From Lingula anatina (Eukaryota; Brachiopoda; Lingulata; Lingulida; Lingulidae): a stretch of DNA of 39,080 nucleotides. Both the position numbers and the translations under genes were made by a program. Of this stretch, positions 22,558 through 33,340 are shown piece after piece. The notes beneath the pieces are model-generated. The model had not been told where the DNA came from. It did not search any database and saw only the letters and a list, made by a program, of their open reading frames with translations. The stretch's first letter is position 1. Every line of letters begins with the position of its first letter. Where the stretch lies: positions 43,263 through 82,342 of the forward strand of contig NW_019773573.1 in assembly GCF_001039355.2 (NCBI RefSeq), in the 5' to 3' direction.

Positions 22558-23479
22558 TCAAGCTTTATTGTTGAGCAGGTCTTGAAGCTCAGCAAGCTCC
22601 TCCTCGGACATCCCATCCAACTCATTGTCCAGTTGGTTACTTTCAGCGTCCTCGGTGTCCGCAAAAAAGATATCGTGATTGAGCCGTTCTGAAATTAGGA
22701 GATGTTTGGTTGAACTAGGAGTATATTTATGTGAGTAAAAGATATTTTTCTAATTTTACACATCGAAACACACCAACATTACTCCAATGAAATTTAAGTG
22801 GAAAAGATGCAAATGTATGTTTTTTTTTTCTAATCCAAGATCTCTAGGCCTCGGATTGTCGTAGACGGCGGATAAGGGCTAGCTTTGTAACACATCAGGA
22901 AATTAATAACCGACTCCTCATTAGCGCCTCATTAACGCATCTCAAAATGAATAAATAAATGATAAGAACATTAAACTTACCCCCAAGGAGGTTAACCTTT
23001 GATTGGAAATTATCCAACTCCTCCTGGTCCACGTATCCATCCTCTAGAAAAAAAAACATTATCCAAATTATTTTACAATAATTTTCAAATAATGTGTAAA
23101 CAACTTGAAATAAACATTTAATGGACAATTTTATGGGAGATTGTCTAAATTTTGCAAAGTTAACTTAAACTCCATACGTCTTTTTCGTGTTTATAAGAAT
23201 AATGATCACTTTTTGGACAGAGGTTCATGTAGGTGAATTTTTTAAAAACAAGGTAACATACGTAAGAAATTTGAAAGGAAAACAATAAAACCGATAAAAA
23301 ATTAGTAAATCAACAAAGATGAAAGGAAGAGGGGAGGGAATGACGTAATTCTTTTTAATTTGGAAAACTACTTTACCGTTGGTGTCGAGTTCCTCCATCG
23401 CCTCGGGATCCTTCACGTCGTGCAGTGATATCTTGCCGTCGCCATCCAAATCATTCAACATAAACTTGGAGTTGTTTTC
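22558..23479 (-). pseudogene. 5'-truncated paralogue of the cationic/EF-hand gene
   Basis: Exons 23479-23377, 23043-22981 and 22688-22558 (TGA) correspond to exons 3-5 of the copy at 12310-14651. Reading frames, splice sites and both EF-hand loops are intact. Differences from copy 1 include Ala to Thr in loop 2 (DTN), Thr to Ser after FQ, and one extra Phe codon (TTT) in the last exon. The signal-peptide and cationic exons are absent: homology continues through the intron up to about 23945 and stops where a piggyBac-like element begins. As it stands it could not make a secreted cationic peptide. It may be a decaying copy, or it may use a start I cannot see. Introns are also very similar to copy 1, so the duplication is recent. 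Confidence 0.8.
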
Positions 23480-24141
23480 CTGAAACGTACATATTAGGAA
23501 AATTAAAACGCTAAGGTAACTGATATCAATGGAGAAATACTGAAAGAAATGAATGAGAAATAATTTGATTTTTAATATCTCAAGGTGACACTTTGTCCAT
23601 AGCATTTTCAAAAGCGATTTATTATAAATTGTGCCAGCGGAGACGAACGAATGGAGATTGATGCAATGCATTAGGTGAGCTTCACAGCCGATTGTGTGTT
23701 TTTCTCGTCGGGAGGGGGTGGGTGGGGTGGGGGTGTTACGTGTTTCCAAGCTTTGGAGCTACTTGTACAATCCCTACCTCCTTCCAGTAAATGTATTACA
23801 AGAGACAAAACTAAGCAATTTTCCATCCCTGTGCACTACATGTTACATAAATCTATCTGCATCTTCCATTTGCCTTTCTTTGTCAAGAAAAATAAATTCA
23901 AAGAAAATCCTTGTGTACCCGACAATCCCACCCACCCCTTCTCCCTTAGCCCCATAGAGCCCGTCACCGCATATGTGCGGTTCAATTATCGCTTACCCCA
24001 AAAGCCCAGAACCGCATATGTGCGTATCTTGGAAAGATCGTCTTCTGTACTCTTTTGCATCGTGAGTCATAAAATGATATATAGTTTAACATCCGGGTAT
24101 GTTTCTTGTCTCTCATTGCCACCATTTTTAAAGGAGATAAA

Positions 24142-24548
24142 AATATATATGAGCGAGAAAACGGCGATTTTCAAGACTTAGTTGGAGAAAGTAAAATCAA
24201 GATGGCGGCTCCTCGCTACGGTAGGGACCTGCGAAGGGATACTGTTATTGAAATGATTGAAAACCCGGACTTTGATGAGAAGTTTTCGTGTGACAGTGAC
24301 ATAGACAGTGCCGATGATATTCATTTCTTTATGATATAAAGGACGATAGAAATATATATGAGCGAGAAATCGACGATTTTCTAGACTTAGCTGGAGAAAG
24401 TAAAATCAAAATGGCGACTTCTCACTACGGAAGGGGCCTGCGAATGGATACTGTTATTGAAATGATTGAAAACTACGACACTGATCAGGAGTTTTCGAGT
24501 GACAGTGATATAGACATTGGGGATGATATTCCTTTATTCATGATATAA
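24142..24548 (+). pseudogene. two tandem N-terminal piggyBac-transposase-like fragments
   Basis: Two 45-codon frames, ATG 24202 to TAA 24339 and ATG 24411 to TAA 24548, start MAAPRYGRDLRR and MATSHYGRGLRM, share DTVIEMIEN and an acidic run (SCDSDIDSADD or SSDSDIDIGDD) and end FMI-stop. The acidic N-terminus before the DDD domain is usual in piggyBac transposases. The upstream ATATATGAGCGAGAAA is also repeated, so a block of about 210 bases was duplicated. The catalytic domain is missing. Assignment rests on the flanking TTAA ends and the acidic segment. Confidence 0.5.
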
Positions 24549-24552
24549 ATTT

Positions 24553-25515
24553 TAAAGATGTTTTTGTCATAGATCGTGTTAAAATTTGACTTCTATTCAG
24601 CTCTGGCCACGAAGTTCAGGTGAGCTGAAAAGCTGGCTCAAGTAGGTATACCTGATAGCAAAACGAGCATAACTTGGAAATTAATAGAGATAACTTGCTG
24701 AAATTTCCTGGATTGAAAGTTACTATAATTGACATCATCTCTGTGAATTTTCATGTATAGAGAAATAAAAAATTGATGTGCATAAGATAAATCAACTTTG
24801 TTTTATTTCACCCATTACCAAATCAAAATGTAGTTTTTAACTGGCCATAACTCTTGATACTGCACGTTGAATTTAAATTTAATTCTATTTTCATTTAGCT
24901 TGAAATATTGGCTTTTTAAAAATGTATACTTTGTATGGGTAATAAATGCAAACAAATAAATTATGGCCAATTTACTGAAGTGACCCGGCTTTTCAAGGTT
25001 AGCTCACAGAATTAATTGGGCACAGCAGAACTTTTNTAAAGATGTTTTTGTCATAGATGGTGTAAAAATTTGACTTCTATTCAGCTCTGGCCACGATGTT
25101 CAGGTGAGCTGAAAAGCTGGTATACCTCATAGCAAAACGATCATAACTTGAAAATTGATAGAGATAAATTGCTGAAATTTCCTGGATTGAAAGTTACTAT
25201 AATTGACATCATTCCTGTGAATTTTCAGGCAAATATATGTAGAAATAAAAAATTGATGTGCATAAGATAAATCAACTTTGTTTTATTTTACCCATTACCA
25301 AATGAAAATGTAGTTTTTAACCGGCTATAACTTTTGATACTGCATGTTAAATTTAAATGTAATTCTATTTTCATTTAGCCTGAAATATTGGCTTTTTAAA
25401 AATGTATACTTTGTATGGGTAATAAAGGCAAACAAATAAATTATGACCAATTTACTGAGGTGACCCGGCTTTTCAAGGCTAGCTCACAGAATTAATTGGG
25501 CACAGCAGAGCTTTA
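24553..25515. repeat. direct duplication of about 480 bp around a single N
   Basis: 24553-25035 and 25037-25515 are about 95 % alike (one 10-base indel, GGCTCAAGTA). The single N at 25036 lies exactly between them. This may be a true tandem duplication or two alleles joined end to end by the assembler. Confidence 0.85.
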
Positions 25516-25689
25516 TGGGTCAGCATTAACTGGATCCTATGGGGTTAACCAATCTGAAATAGAAAGAAAACGTAACTACTGTAATTGTATGGAGACGGGG
25601 CGTTCATGTCCGAAAAGAATGGAGTAAACTGCCTTTTTTATGCTAGGGCTAAAGTGATCATGCCAGTTTTCCGGATAAATGATTTTTAA

Positions 25690-26100
25690 CCTTTAAAATA
25701 AGTTTGTAATTTTACCCCCGCACTTTTATGACAAAGGTTGGGAATCATGTATCCCGCCCGTCCGTGCGTCTGAGCGTGAATGCGTCCATTTTTGCAACAC
25801 CATTAGAGCTAGAAAGTTGAAACTTTTGGTATTAGTAGACCAACACCAGGGGTGTTCATGGGCACTTTGGAATTTTAGTGAAATTTTAGGCTGTCCCCGG
25901 GTGTTGTTGATTCTGAATTCGTTTCACATTTTTATTTCTTTTAACACCTCCTAGACCATTAGTTAGAGGAAGTTGAAACTTTTGGGATGTGGATGGTCCA
26001 GTCATAATTTACATGTATGTGCGCATTGGCCTTGCGTTGTCCTGGGGTGGGATGAGTTGGATTCTTATTTACGTGAAGCGTTTTTCCATAGATTTTATTT
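25690..26100 (+). repeat. degenerate dispersed repeat
   Basis: The phrase AGAAAGTTGAAACTTTTGG (one or two changes) occurs twice, near 25810 and 25968, after an 'ACACCnnnTAGA' lead. It has the look of an old, dispersed non-coding repeat. No frame is open through it. Confidence 0.4.
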
Positions 26101-26256
26101 TATGCTGTTATTATGAAGATCATTTGCAATAATTAAAAATCAGATCCAGGCAGTCATGAATATCAAGGGAGTGGGGTCCCTGAGGGAGAGCGGGGACATA
26201 CGATTGTGTGCCTGTATTATTACTTTGTTTATGCAGATTATTGACGACAGTCCCCA

Positions 26257-27214
26257 CCTAACATATAACCTTTTTAAATTCAACAAAGCAACACCTGGTT
26301 TTTAGTTTGAGAGCAGTTAACTATTTTCATCTAGCTTTTATCCCTCAGCAGTTGATTGCAACTGGTAAATAAACACCGAATAAACTTGTTTTGGGATATT
26401 TTTTCACAAAACAAACCCACGTTGTTTAATTCAATTAGGAAAGTAAGATTTGGATGGTAAATCAGTAATAATTTAATAAATGTCCACAAACAGGTAGAGT
26501 GTAGGTGCCATTGTTTTCCCTTGTGAAATCGTGGTCATTGCCGCTCTTTTGGTATGACAAAAATTACCGTGATGAGTATTAATAAGAATTTTCTTGTGTT
26601 TCTAAGCTAGAAATATATGAAAGAGTAATCCATGTTTTAATTATTGAAATCGGTTATTATAATTGGCCAGGGNATTATTATTATTATTATTAAATTTCAA
26701 AGGTGAGCATATAATGCCTAAGCGAATTGCCACCTTTATTTATACTGTATCAATATTTAACCCTCTTGAGAATAAAGATGTTAAAAAAAAAAAAAAAACC
26801 TAACATATAACCTTTTTAAATTAAACAAAGCAACACCAGATTTTTAGTTTGAGAGCAGTTAACTATTTTTATCTAGCTTTTATCCCTCAGCAGTTGATTG
26901 CAACTGGTAAATAAACACCGAATAAACTTGTTTTGGGATATTTTTTCACAAAACAAACCCACGTTGTGTAATTCAACCAGGAAAGTAAGATTTGGATGGT
27001 AAATCAGTAATAATTTAATAAATGTGCACAAACAGGTAGAGTGTAGGTGCCATTGTTTTCCCTTGTGAAATCGTGGTCATTGCCGCTCTTTTGGTATGAC
27101 AAAAATTACCGTGATGAGTATTGATAAGAATTTTCTTGTGTTTCTAAGCTAGGAATATATGAAAGAGTAATCCATGTTTTAATTATTGAAATCGGTTATT
27201 ATAATTGGCCAGGG
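26257..27214. repeat. direct duplication of 416 bp separated by N and a poly-A insertion
   Basis: 26257-26672 and 26799-27214 have the same length and differ at roughly a dozen positions (about 3 %). Between them lie a single N (26673) and 125 bases not found before the first copy. See the insertion at 26674-26798. Confidence 0.85.
26674..26798 (+). mobile_element. 3' end of a poly-A-tailed retroposed sequence
   Basis: (ATT)n, then about 90 unique bases, AATAAAG at 26771 and a pure A run (about 16) ending exactly where the duplicated sequence starts. This is the shape of a LINE, SINE or processed-transcript 3' end. Its 5' part is hidden behind the N. Confidence 0.5.
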
Positions 27215-27445
27215 ATGGTTGACTAGAAAAATGTGTAAAAAGTGCATGAAGGCGGCCAGCATGGGGCTCTTCTCGCCCAAACCCAATAATATAGAGGTCA
27301 CACGCATGCTCTTAAAATATTAAGTGCACAGATTGCAAAGAATGTTTGATTATTTTAGGGTCCCACATAAAGAAGTTTTTATCAAAGTTTCATTCTCCTG
27401 GAGTCATGAATGATAAAAAATAATTTATCTTCTAGCCCCAAACAA

Positions 27446-27860
27446 GGAACATACGTTACTGTCACAAATGCAAAACGTCCAGCCGTGAGGCGTTTTACTT
27501 ACTTTGAAAATTCGGTCATCACTAGTTTTATTCTTTGATTTATCTCCTACAAGCATAACGTTGTAAAAATTATGACAATCTTCTGTTTAGAGCAGTTTAT
27601 TGTTTTTGGGCGACTTTAGTTTGCTTGTCGAAAGAACCGCCCCTTTTGCTGAGAAAAGGTCCAATCTGGATAAAATTTGATCTAGGTACACGAAGTTTTC
27701 ATGGGAAAAGAAATTGCTGGCCACGAGCCTGCTAAACAATATATCGCAACGCGATATAAAAATTAAAATTAAATGACCCAGAACATACGTTACCGTAACA
27801 TACCGATTTAGAGGGGGAGTCGGGGGGTTGTGACCCCCCCCCCCCCCCCCCCACCCTTGG
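27446..27860. other. repeat-derived sequence with poly-C tract
   Basis: GAACATACGTTAC occurs at 27448 and 27781. A poly-C run (27834-27852) adjoins GGGGGAGTCGGGGGG, which could fold back. A 97-codon minus-strand frame through the C-run is not credible as a gene. Confidence 0.4.
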
Positions 27861-27929
27861 GTTTCTGAAAAATATATCACACCAATATTCCCCTGTTCAA
27901 ATTAGAATTTTGACTAGCTGAATCATAGT

Positions 27930-28100
27930 TCTAACCCGTACCCAAGGCCACCGTTTGTTATCCAAAACACCAAGAATTTTTCGGGGCCCTTGAGCAGGCC
28001 CCGAACCCACGCCGAGGGGGCGATGGTCGGCTTTGCATCCGAGGCCTGTCGCTTCGGCCCCCCCTTCAAATAACCCTGGATCCGCCCCTGCATGCGCCCC
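27930..28100 (-). repeat. dispersed repeat ending in CAGGGGCGGATCCAGG
   Basis: On the minus strand the block starts CAGGGGCGGATCCAGGG (28092 down) and is GC-rich. A similar end, GCAGGGGCGGATTGAGG, is at 17175 down. Such ends are common in animal DNA-transposon repeats. The 60-codon open frame over it (MQGRIQGYLKGG...) is the repeat translated. Confidence 0.45.
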
Positions 28101-28108
28101 TCCATTTA

Positions 28109-28323
28109 GGACTGGGTTCGTACAGATTTAGATCGATCCATCTGGATCGACCTTACTCCCTGGGGGTTCACGCTAAATTGCTGTCAGCCGAGCGCACGAA
28201 AGTTAATTACCCCCTTACAGCTTTAAGTAGGCGGGACAGACATTTAAGCCGGCTAAACTGACAGCAATCTAGTGAGACTCCCCACGGGGATAGATCGATC
28301 TAAAATCTGTGGGAATGCAGTCT
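28109..28323. mobile_element. 215-bp foldback MITE
   Basis: The left arm (ACAGATTTAGATCGATC..., ...AATTGCTGTCAG) and the right arm on the other strand (ACAGATTTTAGATCGATC..., ...GATTGCTGTCAG) pair over most of the element. It is flanked by TTA (28106-28108, 28323-28325; TA if one base shorter), as for PIF/Harbinger or Tc1-type insertions. It lies about 1.1 kb upstream of foxo and has no coding capacity. Confidence 0.75.
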
Positions 28324-28329
28324 TATGCT

Positions 28330-29388
28330 CTTTACATGATGTAAAGGCATGGTAAAAAAATTAAAAAATAAATTAAAATCGAAACAGTCGTGGATTTTTG
28401 TTCTATACACATAATTGTTTTATAAAATCTAATCCCTACAACTTTGAATTCATTCAATTTTATTTCTTGGACAATTCGGCATGTGAAATGCACCTCTATA
28501 TTGGTTTTAGGTATTCTACCTGACACACAAAAATGGCCAAATCATATTTTTTCAAAGGTGGTAGGGGCCTAAGTATAATCTTTTAGCCCGGAATCTACTG
28601 AAGCAGGCCCATAATATTTTGGTAAATTCCACATGGCTAAATTATATACCCTGCAGCTGCCTTAATTTACAAAAAACACAACGAATTACCGGTAGGCCTA
28701 CAAGTGTCTAGGATGGGTACTGCGCAAGCCCGGCAAGTGGCCCTCATGTGCCCTAAAGTTACCATTTTAAACGCTTGAGACGCTATTTTTAAATCAACAA
28801 AGTCTGCCGTTGTGCAGTCATAGATAGCCTAGTGTAATATGCCCTCTTGAGGTATGCGAAATTTCAAATAAAATTTATACAGCAATCCACTAACTGAGCA
28901 GAACTAGAAAAGTGTAATTTCTTAGCCAGAATGGTTCCTGCGATGATATTCATATATCATTATTTATATTTTTATCAATTTTTTATAATCCATGTGTGAG
29001 CTCACTGCGTACGATCGTACAGGTAGATCATACGCCCCTGCAGTGCTTTATTTATGAGTCTCCGAAACTTATTTCTAATTCGTTATCGCGATTGCGACAG
29101 GTGGCCTGCGAGCACATGTAAATCACCCGTGACAACATCTACGTCATCTCTTGCCCCCGATGAACTTAGTGTAAATTTCCAATTCGATGGCTGCAATAGT
29201 AGTGTATGACGGCCACCAATTCCGTCTGGTGTTTTAATACTGGATAATTCGTATCCTAAGTAAATCTGGAATACGGATCGGATGGATGTTTCTGAAAGAA
29301 TGGAGAAAAATATATGAGAAGACAAAAGCAGCATAAGGAGAAAACATTAATCCAACTGGATAAAAGTATTCAAGGTCGATAGTCCAAG
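28330..29388. other. upstream region of foxo
   Basis: Presumed promoter and 5' UTR. A perfect 12-base palindrome GTACGATCGTAC sits near 29009. No TATA box is evident at a sensible place. Open frames on the minus strand here are short and unsupported. Confidence 0.45.
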
Positions 29389-29784
29389 ATGGAGGGTCCT
29401 GAAATTGACCCAAATTTCGAGCCTATATCGAGGGTGCGATCTAATACTTGGCCCTTGCGACCTCAGGAATTTACGACGAAATCTGAGCCTACTCCACCAT
29501 CGGAAGAGGACAGAATCGATGAACAGCCCGGTGAAGAGGAAGCAGAGATAGAAACGATCGAAGAAGATAAAATCCCTAAAGACCCGCTTGGCCTTAGTGG
29601 AGGGAAGAAAACTGGTTCTAGGCGCAATGCGTGGGGGAACCTTTCATACGCTGACTTGATTACTAAAGCTATACAGAGTTCACCAGAACAGAGGCTTACG
29701 CTGTCTCAAATCTATGACTGGATGGTACAAAATGTTCCATATTTCAAAGATAAGGGTGACAGTAACAGCTCAGCTGGATGGAAG
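29389..29784 (+). CDS. foxo: FoxO forkhead transcription factor, first coding exon
   Basis: Insulin/Akt-controlled transcription factor of stress and lifespan pathways, acting in the nucleus. The exon encodes 132 residues from ATG (context CAAGATGG) to WK at a GTAAGA donor (29785). Thr20 in [11 protein letters not shown] is the first Akt site and 14-3-3 motif of FoxO. An acidic linker (about 35-62) follows, then the forkhead start at about 78: [47 protein letters not shown]. The [11 protein letters not shown] insert before helix 3 is specific to the FoxO class. The exon ends between GWK and the expected NSIRHN, the same place as in vertebrate FOXO genes. The recognition helix, later Akt sites and transactivation domain are encoded beyond this window; I found no second exon in the remaining 9.3 kb. 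Confidence 0.96.
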
Positions 29785-31828
29785 GTAAGAGTGCAATATG
29801 GTGAAAATATGTCAACATTGGATGACCTAGTTTTTATATATGCTACCGTTTGCTTCATATTATAATTTTGGTATCTTAAAATATGCAACAGATTAACAGA
29901 ATTCAAGGGTCTGTGCTGATTTTTATCCTTGTTGTGGCTGAATGATGTGCAGAACAGCAGCATTTTTTGATCTATGGTGTGTTCATCTCATGCTCAACAT
30001 GTCAAATCAAGTGTAAAGCGAAGCCCTACTGATGTTTTTTTTTTGGCCATGCTCTAAAGTAATGTATGATAGGTATAGATCACTGTAAAATGACATTCAG
30101 CCCTGGTGCAGTGGCTCTCATGTCTTTCTCACCTGCTCAGATTTTACACTGCAGTGCTGAAAACCCAGCGAATTTTATCATCTACAGGGCAGTGAAAGGC
30201 ATAGCATAAATTCAAATGTTAGCATCCTTATGTACAGTTTTTGATATGTATTGGCTGTACTAAAAATCTTGACCAGCTGGCATGTTCATCTTGATGCAGG
30301 AGCTTTCAAATTTTTAGGGCCGTTCACTGTAGAAAGTTAACCTGGGTCGAGTTAACTCCGATTTAATCACGGTCAACAAAACCAAGATCATTTGCGATCA
30401 CACTGATACCGACAGCAATCTTAAGAGATTTTAACTGGTGGAGCCCTCTCTGACATTGCATAGTCATGTGATATCGAGCGATCTTTTCTGGTGACCTTCT
30501 TAAAACCGTGGGAAAAGCAGACAACAAAAACACTATATAACAATAATATAAGATTCATAAGATATATTTGTCTTATTGCTCAAAATGCATTTATATCTAC
30601 CATGTGTGCAATTCTGGGCTTTTCATTATCCGACACGCAACTTACGTTTGTGGTTTGCATCGCGCATTTGGCGCCATATGTTATTTTGGTCTCGAATGAA
30701 TGCACGAATCCGCGTGACACCCCAACATTATTTGTAACGGATGCCTTTTGACAAGCACAGATTTTAGTTTTACTACAATAACAGCCGTTTTAGTGGTAAA
30801 ATGCAGTAAAATATATTTCCATGCGTTGTTTACAATGTATTTCTTGCAGAATTTTGAATCTCAAAGGAAGAGTTATTATTGCTTTAACTTTTTTTCACTC
30901 AATTGCTAATGAATGCAACCAGGCCTGATGATTTGGTTTGGTTGCTGTACCAGATTTAAAAAAAAAAGTTATTTGTAATATTGTGCACATCAAAATTTAC
31001 AAAAAAAAACTTTGTTCACTGCTATCACAAACGTTATGGAAAGAAAATTGCTAATTATTTTGTAACTTAAAAGAATGATTGTTAAGATTGACATACAGCT
31101 GGAATTTGAAAACCACTTTGATTGGATTATCATTTCATATCTTGAATTTATGCAATGATTATTATTATTTTTATTTTTTGTGAAATTTACAATTTGCTCA
31201 ATCTGGCATTATCAAAGTTTAAACTTGAACACTCATGGGCCTGAAGCCTACAGATTTTACTTACATTTGTATTACCTGTTGTACATAATTAAAATTTGGT
31301 GTTGACTTTGCTGTTTAGCATTTAATAAATTAATGCATCAGATTCTGCGCATCATTATTGTCTGCTTATTGTCTGTACATTTGAGAGCTTTGCAGCCTTG
31401 TTTTTTTTTTTTTTTTTTCCATTTTATGTTTTACATTTCATTATTTATTGTTGAATATCCATGGATAAAAGGCAGATTCCTTTTTGCTTAAATTATGTTT
31501 TTTATGAACAATAATCAAGACCCGGCCGGGCAGTGGCACAGATACCCAGGGGGTAGGGTCCATGGGGTGAGCTGTTCTTGACAATTTGTCTCAGTGTTAT
31601 TTTTGCATATATCTTTCTAAATAATTTGTAAGCAGTTAAATTAATGTCTCCAGCACCACCTATGTTTTGTCTGGACAGACTTCCTGAAAGCCATCAGTTT
31701 TTTTGGAGGTTTCGAATAGTTTTAGTTTGTTTTATTCCTAGTATATAGAATATTAAATTGGGTAAAGCAGCACAGTTTCTTAGTATTATGAAGATTATAA
31801 TTAAAAAATAAAATATTAACCATACAAA
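29785..31828 (+). other. foxo intron 1, first part
   Basis: Non-coding. 30318 begins TTTAGGGCCGTTCACT, like one end of a Harbinger-type element, but no opposite end was found. A plus-strand frame of 86 codons (30491-30751) has no support. Poly-T at 31401-31418. Confidence 0.5.
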
Positions 31829-33340
31829 CAGGGCTCAACATTAGCATTTTTAGAAAAATTAGCAAAAATTTTCACTTGCCCCAACAGATTCTTACTTGCC
31901 CTTCTTTTTAACGGGAATTTCAGGCTTTTGATCAAAGTTAAATGAAATGAATTCAGTTAGGTAACCATTTTTATGTTGTTATTTGTCACAGTTGCATTCA
32001 GTGGCTTCAATTCATATAATTAGAAGTCAAACTGTGGATAATGAATACTTTATTACAATGTACAACGGCATGATCCTACATCATTGTGAAATATTAAATT
32101 TTTTTGCAGCTGAAACTAAATAAATTAAAAATATATCAATAACATATAGAATTATGTGAACCACATTAAAGTGTGATGTTTGTTAATCAGGGCCAGCATT
32201 CAACATAAGGAATCTGGATGAAGAATTTCTCTATGAAAATTACCATTGTCATTAGTAATTGCACAAAAATCACAGAATTTGAAGTACCATCTGCATGCCA
32301 TATCAGTCGAATAGCTAATCGGGCGTCGCAAATCTGAACCATTCTTCACTTGTAGCTTAAGCATGTTAGGAAAGCTGGTGAATGGCATTTCATATTGGAT
32401 GACAAAATACACTGTACTGAAGAGCTTCAGGATGAGTTCCTTGTTCTTTTCTCCCAGCTTCTGAACAATTCTGTCAATGGGGCCTTGGCCACCGACCACA
32501 CGCACAGCAGCACGTTTTTCGGTAGTTGTGTGCCTGGCTAGTTTATAACATGAGTCATGATTAATAGTCCCTAGTAGAGGAGGGGGGCTCTAGTTAACTT
32601 AATATAGATCTACCTATACATTGTTAAATGAATGAATGAATGTTTGTCATTATTTTTTATATCAGAGCAAATATCATGAATAAAATACCTGAATTCCAGT
32701 CTTCCTGAAACTTTTACAACCCGTAATAAAAACGGATGGGCCAGCAATATCCTTATGGTCAGAACAATATTGACAGGTAATTCAAAGTTCGTCGTCGTAT
32801 TTGAGCCCTTTGAATTTGGTAAGCCACAAACTTAGGAAATAGCGCTTCCTTTTATTTTGCTCATACTGTTGCTTGGTTTTCTGTGAAGTTGTTGATCTTT
32901 CATAGTCACAGAGTCTTCTTTTTTTGGTGAATCTTTGATGTTATTTCTGTCAGGACCGCTAAAATAAGAAAATAGTGTTCCTTGCTTTTTGGACGCCATT
33001 GCCACATCTGCTCAGTAGCCATGCGCCATGCATGCAGTAGTTATGTATTAATCACTTTATACCGATACTACCAGAAGTGAATTCCTAGTGCGTCTTACAT
33101 AGACGGGATATCAAAGAAGAAGCGCCCATAGCGAGCTTTGCCGAACTAACAAAAATGTGTTTTATTCAGTTTAATGTCAAAATCGAAAAATAAATGTTTT
33201 GTTCTAATATCGACGAAATATGGTGGGTACTTGGGCCAATTTACACTTACCCGAACGGGCAACTGGCCTCTGATCTGACTTGCCAGACGGACGTTTTCGG
33301 GCAAGTCGGGCAATTGGGCAGTGTTTTATGTTGAGCCCTG
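31829..33340. mobile_element. 1.5-kb hAT-like DNA transposon, decayed
   Basis: Ends are CAGGGCTCAACAT (left) and its near-perfect complement ATGTTGAGCCCTG (right), with ACAAA on both sides (31824-31828, 33341-33345) as a five-base target duplication. Both ends have subterminal CTTGCC / GGGCAAG words. The inside carries a broken transposase gene on the minus strand. hAT assignment rests on CAGGG ends and the zinc-finger/transposase remnants; target duplications in hAT are usually eight bases, with five also known. Confidence 0.8.
32200..32999 (-). pseudogene. hAT-type transposase remnant with N-terminal PIP-like box
   Basis: Three pieces follow each other in gene direction. (1) ATG 32999 to TAA 32832: 55 codons starting MASKKQGTLFSYFSG, where QGTLFSYF fits the PCNA-binding pattern QxxLxxYF. 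(2) In another frame, 32838-32689: W..KFKGLKYDD, CQYC, FITGCKSFRK, the pattern of a TTF-type zinc finger, with one internal stop. (3) 32562-32200: SCYKLARHTT, then KNKELILKLFSTVYFVIQYEMPFTSFPNMLKLQ, NGSDL, STDMAC, resembling the segment after the zinc finger in ZNF862-like hAT proteins. Stop codons, a frame change and the missing catalytic and dimerisation regions show that it is dead. The family call comes from motif memory, not a search. Confidence 0.6.

Larger units (their letters stand above)
23946..25548 (+). mobile_element. internally deleted piggyBac-like element
   Basis: The left end TTAG-CCCCATAG (23946 on) and the right end CCTATGGGG-TTAA (to 25548) are inverted repeats next to TTAA, the piggyBac target (left copy mutated to TTAG). 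Just inside the left end ACCGCATATGTGCG occurs twice (about 23965 and 24010). The interior holds two copies of a transposase N-terminus but no catalytic domain, so the element is not autonomous. It contains a duplicated segment with an N at 25036 that may be an assembly effect. The EF-hand gene copy 2 loses homology to copy 1 exactly at its left edge. Confidence 0.7.

Noticed and set aside
30318-30430. Possible Harbinger element starting TTTAGGGCCGTTCACT
   Set aside because: No matching inverted end or target duplication found downstream.
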